Positions 1-6,472 of a stretch of DNA of 6,472 nucleotides are shown here, in pieces (within the stretch, counting starts at the first letter, position 1; every line of letters begins with the position of its first letter). Source of the stretch: Candidatus Binatia bacterium. Its GTDB lineage: Bacteria; Desulfobacterota_B; Binatia; UBA9968; JAJDTQ01. Location: the NCBI GenBank assembly GCA_022827045.1, contig JAJDTQ010000155.1, positions 1-6,472 of the forward strand, written 5' to 3'. A model generated the notes under the pieces. The model was not told where the DNA came from, made no database searches, and saw nothing but the letters and a program-made list of their open reading frames with translations. The translations under genes and the position numbers were made by a program.

Positions 1-59
1 GCGAAGAAACCGTGGGTTCTCTTTCGCCTAAGATTGCTCGGTTGATACGTCCGTTTCAT
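1..59 (-). CDS. rpmH: 50S ribosomal protein L34, N-terminal part (cut by the window edge)
   Basis: L34 is a very small, basic protein of the large ribosomal subunit that binds 23S rRNA. Only the first 19 codons and two bases of codon 20 lie in the window. The translation starts MKRTYQPSNLRRKRTHGFF, which matches the near-invariant L34 start (MKRTxQPS followed by basic residues and THGF). The family is usually about 44 to 50 residues, so more than half lies beyond the left edge. The ATG at 59 has a good Shine-Dalgarno site seven bases upstream and a promoter further up, so it is probably transcribed independently of gpsA. In most bacteria rnpA (the RNase P protein) follows directly, which would fall outside the window here. 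One small difference from many L34 sequences is the second Phe after HGF, where Arg is common. The identification rests on a short but highly characteristic motif. Confidence 0.9.
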   Translation of the reverse strand, partial: MKRTYQPSNLRRKRTHGFF

Positions 60-66
60 TTCCGCA

Positions 67-71
67 CCCTC
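67..71 (-). promoter_or_regulatory. Shine-Dalgarno site of rpmH
   Basis: Read on the minus strand, GAGGG ends seven bases before the rpmH ATG (GAGGGTGCGGAA-ATG). Both the sequence and the spacing fit a functional ribosome binding site, and they support the chosen rpmH start. It is the only clear Shine-Dalgarno sequence among the four genes in the window. Confidence 0.65.
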
Positions 72-87
72 ATTCTTCGGTTACATC

Positions 88-116
88 TTTCAAGCATACG
101 GGGGTTGGCTTGTCAA
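88..116 (-). promoter_or_regulatory. Probable sigma70-type promoter of rpmH
   Basis: On the minus strand a perfect -35 hexamer TTGACA (116 to 111) is followed by a 17-base spacer and TTGAAA (93 to 88). The -10 matches TATAAT at only three of six positions. However, it is preceded directly by TGC, the extended -10 element, and the -35 is consensus. The expected start point is near position 81, giving a leader of about 20 bases that contains the rpmH Shine-Dalgarno site. A dedicated promoter for rpmH is usual, since ribosomal protein demand differs from that of gyrase. The -10 assignment is the uncertain part. Confidence 0.55.
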
Positions 117-211
117 TTTGCCGAAGGCACCGCGCGAACCCGGGAAAAACGCTTGGTTTTGCCGACAAGAGCCGATGAAGAAGTCCAGGGGCGGGTTCAA
201 GCCGTCCCGAC

Positions 212-1207
212 TCAGTCCGCCTCCGCCCTCTGGGTGCGGCCCATGAGGTCGCGGACGGCCTGGATGGGGGGTTTGTCCTCGTAGAGGACGCGGTACATCT
301 GCTCGACTATGGGCATCTCGACGCCGTACCGCTGTGCCAGGAGGTGGACGGTGCGGGTGTTGCGGACGCCCTCGGCGACCATCCGGGTCTCCGCCACTAT
401 GTCCGCAAGCCAACGTCCCTGGCCGAGCTCGAAGCCGACCTTGCGGTTGCGGCTCAACTGGCCGGTGCAGGTGAGCACGAGATCGCCGAGCCCCGGGAGG
501 CCGGCGAGGGTCACCGGGTCGGCGCCCATCTTCACGGCCAGACGGGTCATTTCGGCGAGTCCGCGAGTGATGAGCGCGGCCCGGGCATTGTGCCCGAGCT
601 CCAGCCCGTCGCTCACGCCCGCGGCGATGGCTATGACGTTCTTGATCACGCCACCCATCTGGACGCCCACCACGTCCGTTGACGAGTAGACCCGGAACTC
701 GGGGGAGCCGAGGCTCTCCTGCACGTCGCGCGCCACGCCGGGATCGGCGCTCGCTACCGTGATGGCGGCCGGCTGCCCCTGCGCCACTTCCAGGGCGAAG
801 GTCGGTCCGGACAGGAACGCGTGCCGCCGCGGGTTACCCAGGACCTCCGCCAGAACGTCGCCCATGGTCATCAGGGTCGCCTCCTCGATTCCCTTGGAGC
901 CGCAGACGACGATGGTCTCGGGCGTCACGAACGGCGCCGCCCGGGTCATGACCTCGCGCAGGAAGTGGGACGGAGTCACGCAGATCAGCAGGTCCCGGCC
1001 GGCGGCCGCGGTTTCCAGGGAAGCGGTGACCCGGAGGCGGTCAGGGAGCTTGACGGTAGGCAGGTAGACGGCGTTCTCGCCGGTTTCCTGAATCCGCGCG
1101 AGGGTTTCCTCGGAGTGGCACCACAGGGCGACGTCCTCGTGCTTCCTGCATAGCAGTGCCGCCAGGGCCGTGCCCCAGCCCCCGGCGCCTATGATGCCAA
1201 TGGACAT
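212..1207 (-). CDS. gpsA: Glycerol-3-phosphate dehydrogenase [NAD(P)+]
   Basis: This cytosolic enzyme reduces dihydroxyacetone phosphate to sn-glycerol-3-phosphate with NADH or NADPH, supplying the backbone of membrane phospholipids. The 331 residues match the usual family length (about 330 to 340). Visible motifs are the Rossmann dinucleotide loop GAGGWGTALA (7-16), SKGIE (104-108), the family signature LSGPTFALE (132-140), and the putative catalytic Lys189 in GGVIKNVIAIAAG (185-197). The C-terminal helical domain shows the substrate-site segments HNARAALITRGLAEM (206-220) and GLPGLGDLVLTCTGQLSRNR (237-256), then EGVRNT (279-284). The ATG at 1207 places the Rossmann loop right at the N terminus, as expected, and no other start is needed. 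No convincing Shine-Dalgarno sequence precedes it. The gene begins 26 bases after the gyrA stop, so it is very likely cotranscribed with gyrA. It stops at TGA (214-212) and appears intact. Confidence 0.98.
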   Translation of the reverse strand: MSIGIIGAGGWGTALAALLCRKHEDVALWCHSEETLARIQETGENAVYLPTVKLPDRLRVTASLETAAAGRDLLICVTPSHFLREVMTRAAPFVTPETIVVCGSKGIEEATLMTMGDVLAEVLGNPRRHAFLSGPTFALEVAQGQPAAITVASADPGVARDVQESLGSPEFRVYSSTDVVGVQMGGVIKNVIAIAAGVSDGLELGHNARAALITRGLAEMTRLAVKMGADPVTLAGLPGLGDLVLTCTGQLSRNRKVGFELGQGRWLADIVAETRMVAEGVRNTRTVHLLAQRYGVEMPIVEQMYRVLYEDKPPIQAVRDLMGRTQRAEAD

Positions 1208-1233
1208 TGCGGGAGTCCGGAGAGGCCAGTGTC

Positions 1234-3702
<2,469 letters not shown>

Positions 3703-3791
3703 GCGCGAGGCTCAACTGGGAAATTGCGTGCGACACCATACCGGCAGGCAGGAAACTGGCGGCGCCGACGTCTGTCGCTTCATACAGGCCA

Positions 3792-6328
<2,537 letters not shown>

Positions 6329-6333
6329 GTCGA

Positions 6334-6363
6334 ATAATAGCATTTACCGGCCCTGAATGCCAA
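6334..6363 (-). promoter_or_regulatory. Probable sigma70-type promoter of gyrB (gyrB-gyrA-gpsA operon)
   Basis: On the minus strand TTGGCA (6363 to 6358, five of six matches to TTGACA) is followed by an 18-base spacer and TATTAT (6339 to 6334, five of six matches to TATAAT). TGC sits directly before the -10, giving an extended -10 element. The local A/T-rich patch stands out in otherwise G/C-rich sequence. The expected start point is around 6327 or 6328, leaving a leader of about 70 bases before gyrB. In E. coli, gyrase promoters are stimulated by DNA relaxation through their -10 and start region. Whether that applies here cannot be read from the sequence. Confidence 0.65.
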
Positions 6364-6472
6364 CCGGGCGGGGCATGGGAGAATGGCGGTGGGCTCATTG
6401 GAAGGCCGCGCAAGGCGGCTGTCGATTTGGTTCGGCACGAGTGCGTGCGGCGGCTTCGGGGTCGGGGCCCGG

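Noticed and set aside
145..168. CTTG/CAAG hairpin followed by TTTTT on the minus strand between gpsA and rpmH, possible terminator
   Set aside because: The T-run is suggestive, but the stem is only four pairs with a ten-base loop, too weak to call. Readthrough from gpsA into rpmH cannot be excluded.
189..208. Short imperfect hairpin just after the gpsA stop, possible terminator
   Set aside because: The stem is about six pairs with a bulged base and is not followed by a run of T on the minus strand, so it does not meet the pattern of an intrinsic terminator.
3712..3783. 23-codon ORF in the gyrB-gyrA spacer, in frame with gyrA and ending 9 bases before its ATG
   Set aside because: It has no Shine-Dalgarno sequence, an unremarkable composition and no resemblance to a GyrA N-terminal extension. 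A frame this short in a G/C-rich spacer is expected by chance.

Overview
This window is a short, GC-rich piece of bacterial chromosome carrying four housekeeping genes, all transcribed from the minus strand. In transcription order they are gyrB (DNA gyrase subunit B), gyrA (DNA gyrase subunit A), gpsA (NAD(P)H-dependent glycerol-3-phosphate dehydrogenase) and the first 19 codons of rpmH (ribosomal protein L34), which is cut by the left edge. The strongly G/C-ended codons, the adjacent gyrB-gyrA pair, and a long GyrB with the large insertion after the TOPRIM motifs all point to a Gram-negative-type bacterium. Finding gpsA next to gyrA resembles what I recall of deltaproteobacterial-grade genomes such as Geobacter. 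That placement is an inference; the sequence does not fix a lineage.

Layout from the right edge: about 110 bases at the edge have no recognisable gene. Then comes a good sigma70-type promoter (TTGGCA, 18-base spacer, TATTAT with a TG extension) and a leader of about 70 bases running into gyrB. An 89-base spacer separates gyrB from gyrA, and only 26 bases separate gyrA from gpsA, so the three genes look like one operon read from the gyrB promoter. After gpsA, a 152-base spacer holds a separate promoter (perfect TTGACA) and a clear Shine-Dalgarno site for rpmH. I saw no strong intrinsic terminator and no DnaA-box cluster anywhere in the window.

GyrA and GyrB together form the A2B2 gyrase that introduces negative supercoils. 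All the catalytic residues I can place are present, and all three full genes look intact. GpsA makes sn-glycerol-3-phosphate for phospholipid synthesis, and L34 is a structural protein of the large ribosomal subunit.

I found no undescribed multi-gene system. The points worth a second look are: an alanine at the GyrA position equivalent to E. coli Ser83, which is the quinolone-binding serine; a possible leaderless 23-codon leader ORF whose stop overlaps the gyrB start (TAATG); the lack of Shine-Dalgarno sites on gyrB, gyrA and gpsA in contrast to rpmH; and the joining of gyrB-gyrA-gpsA to rpmH in one direction without dnaA, dnaN or recF between them.
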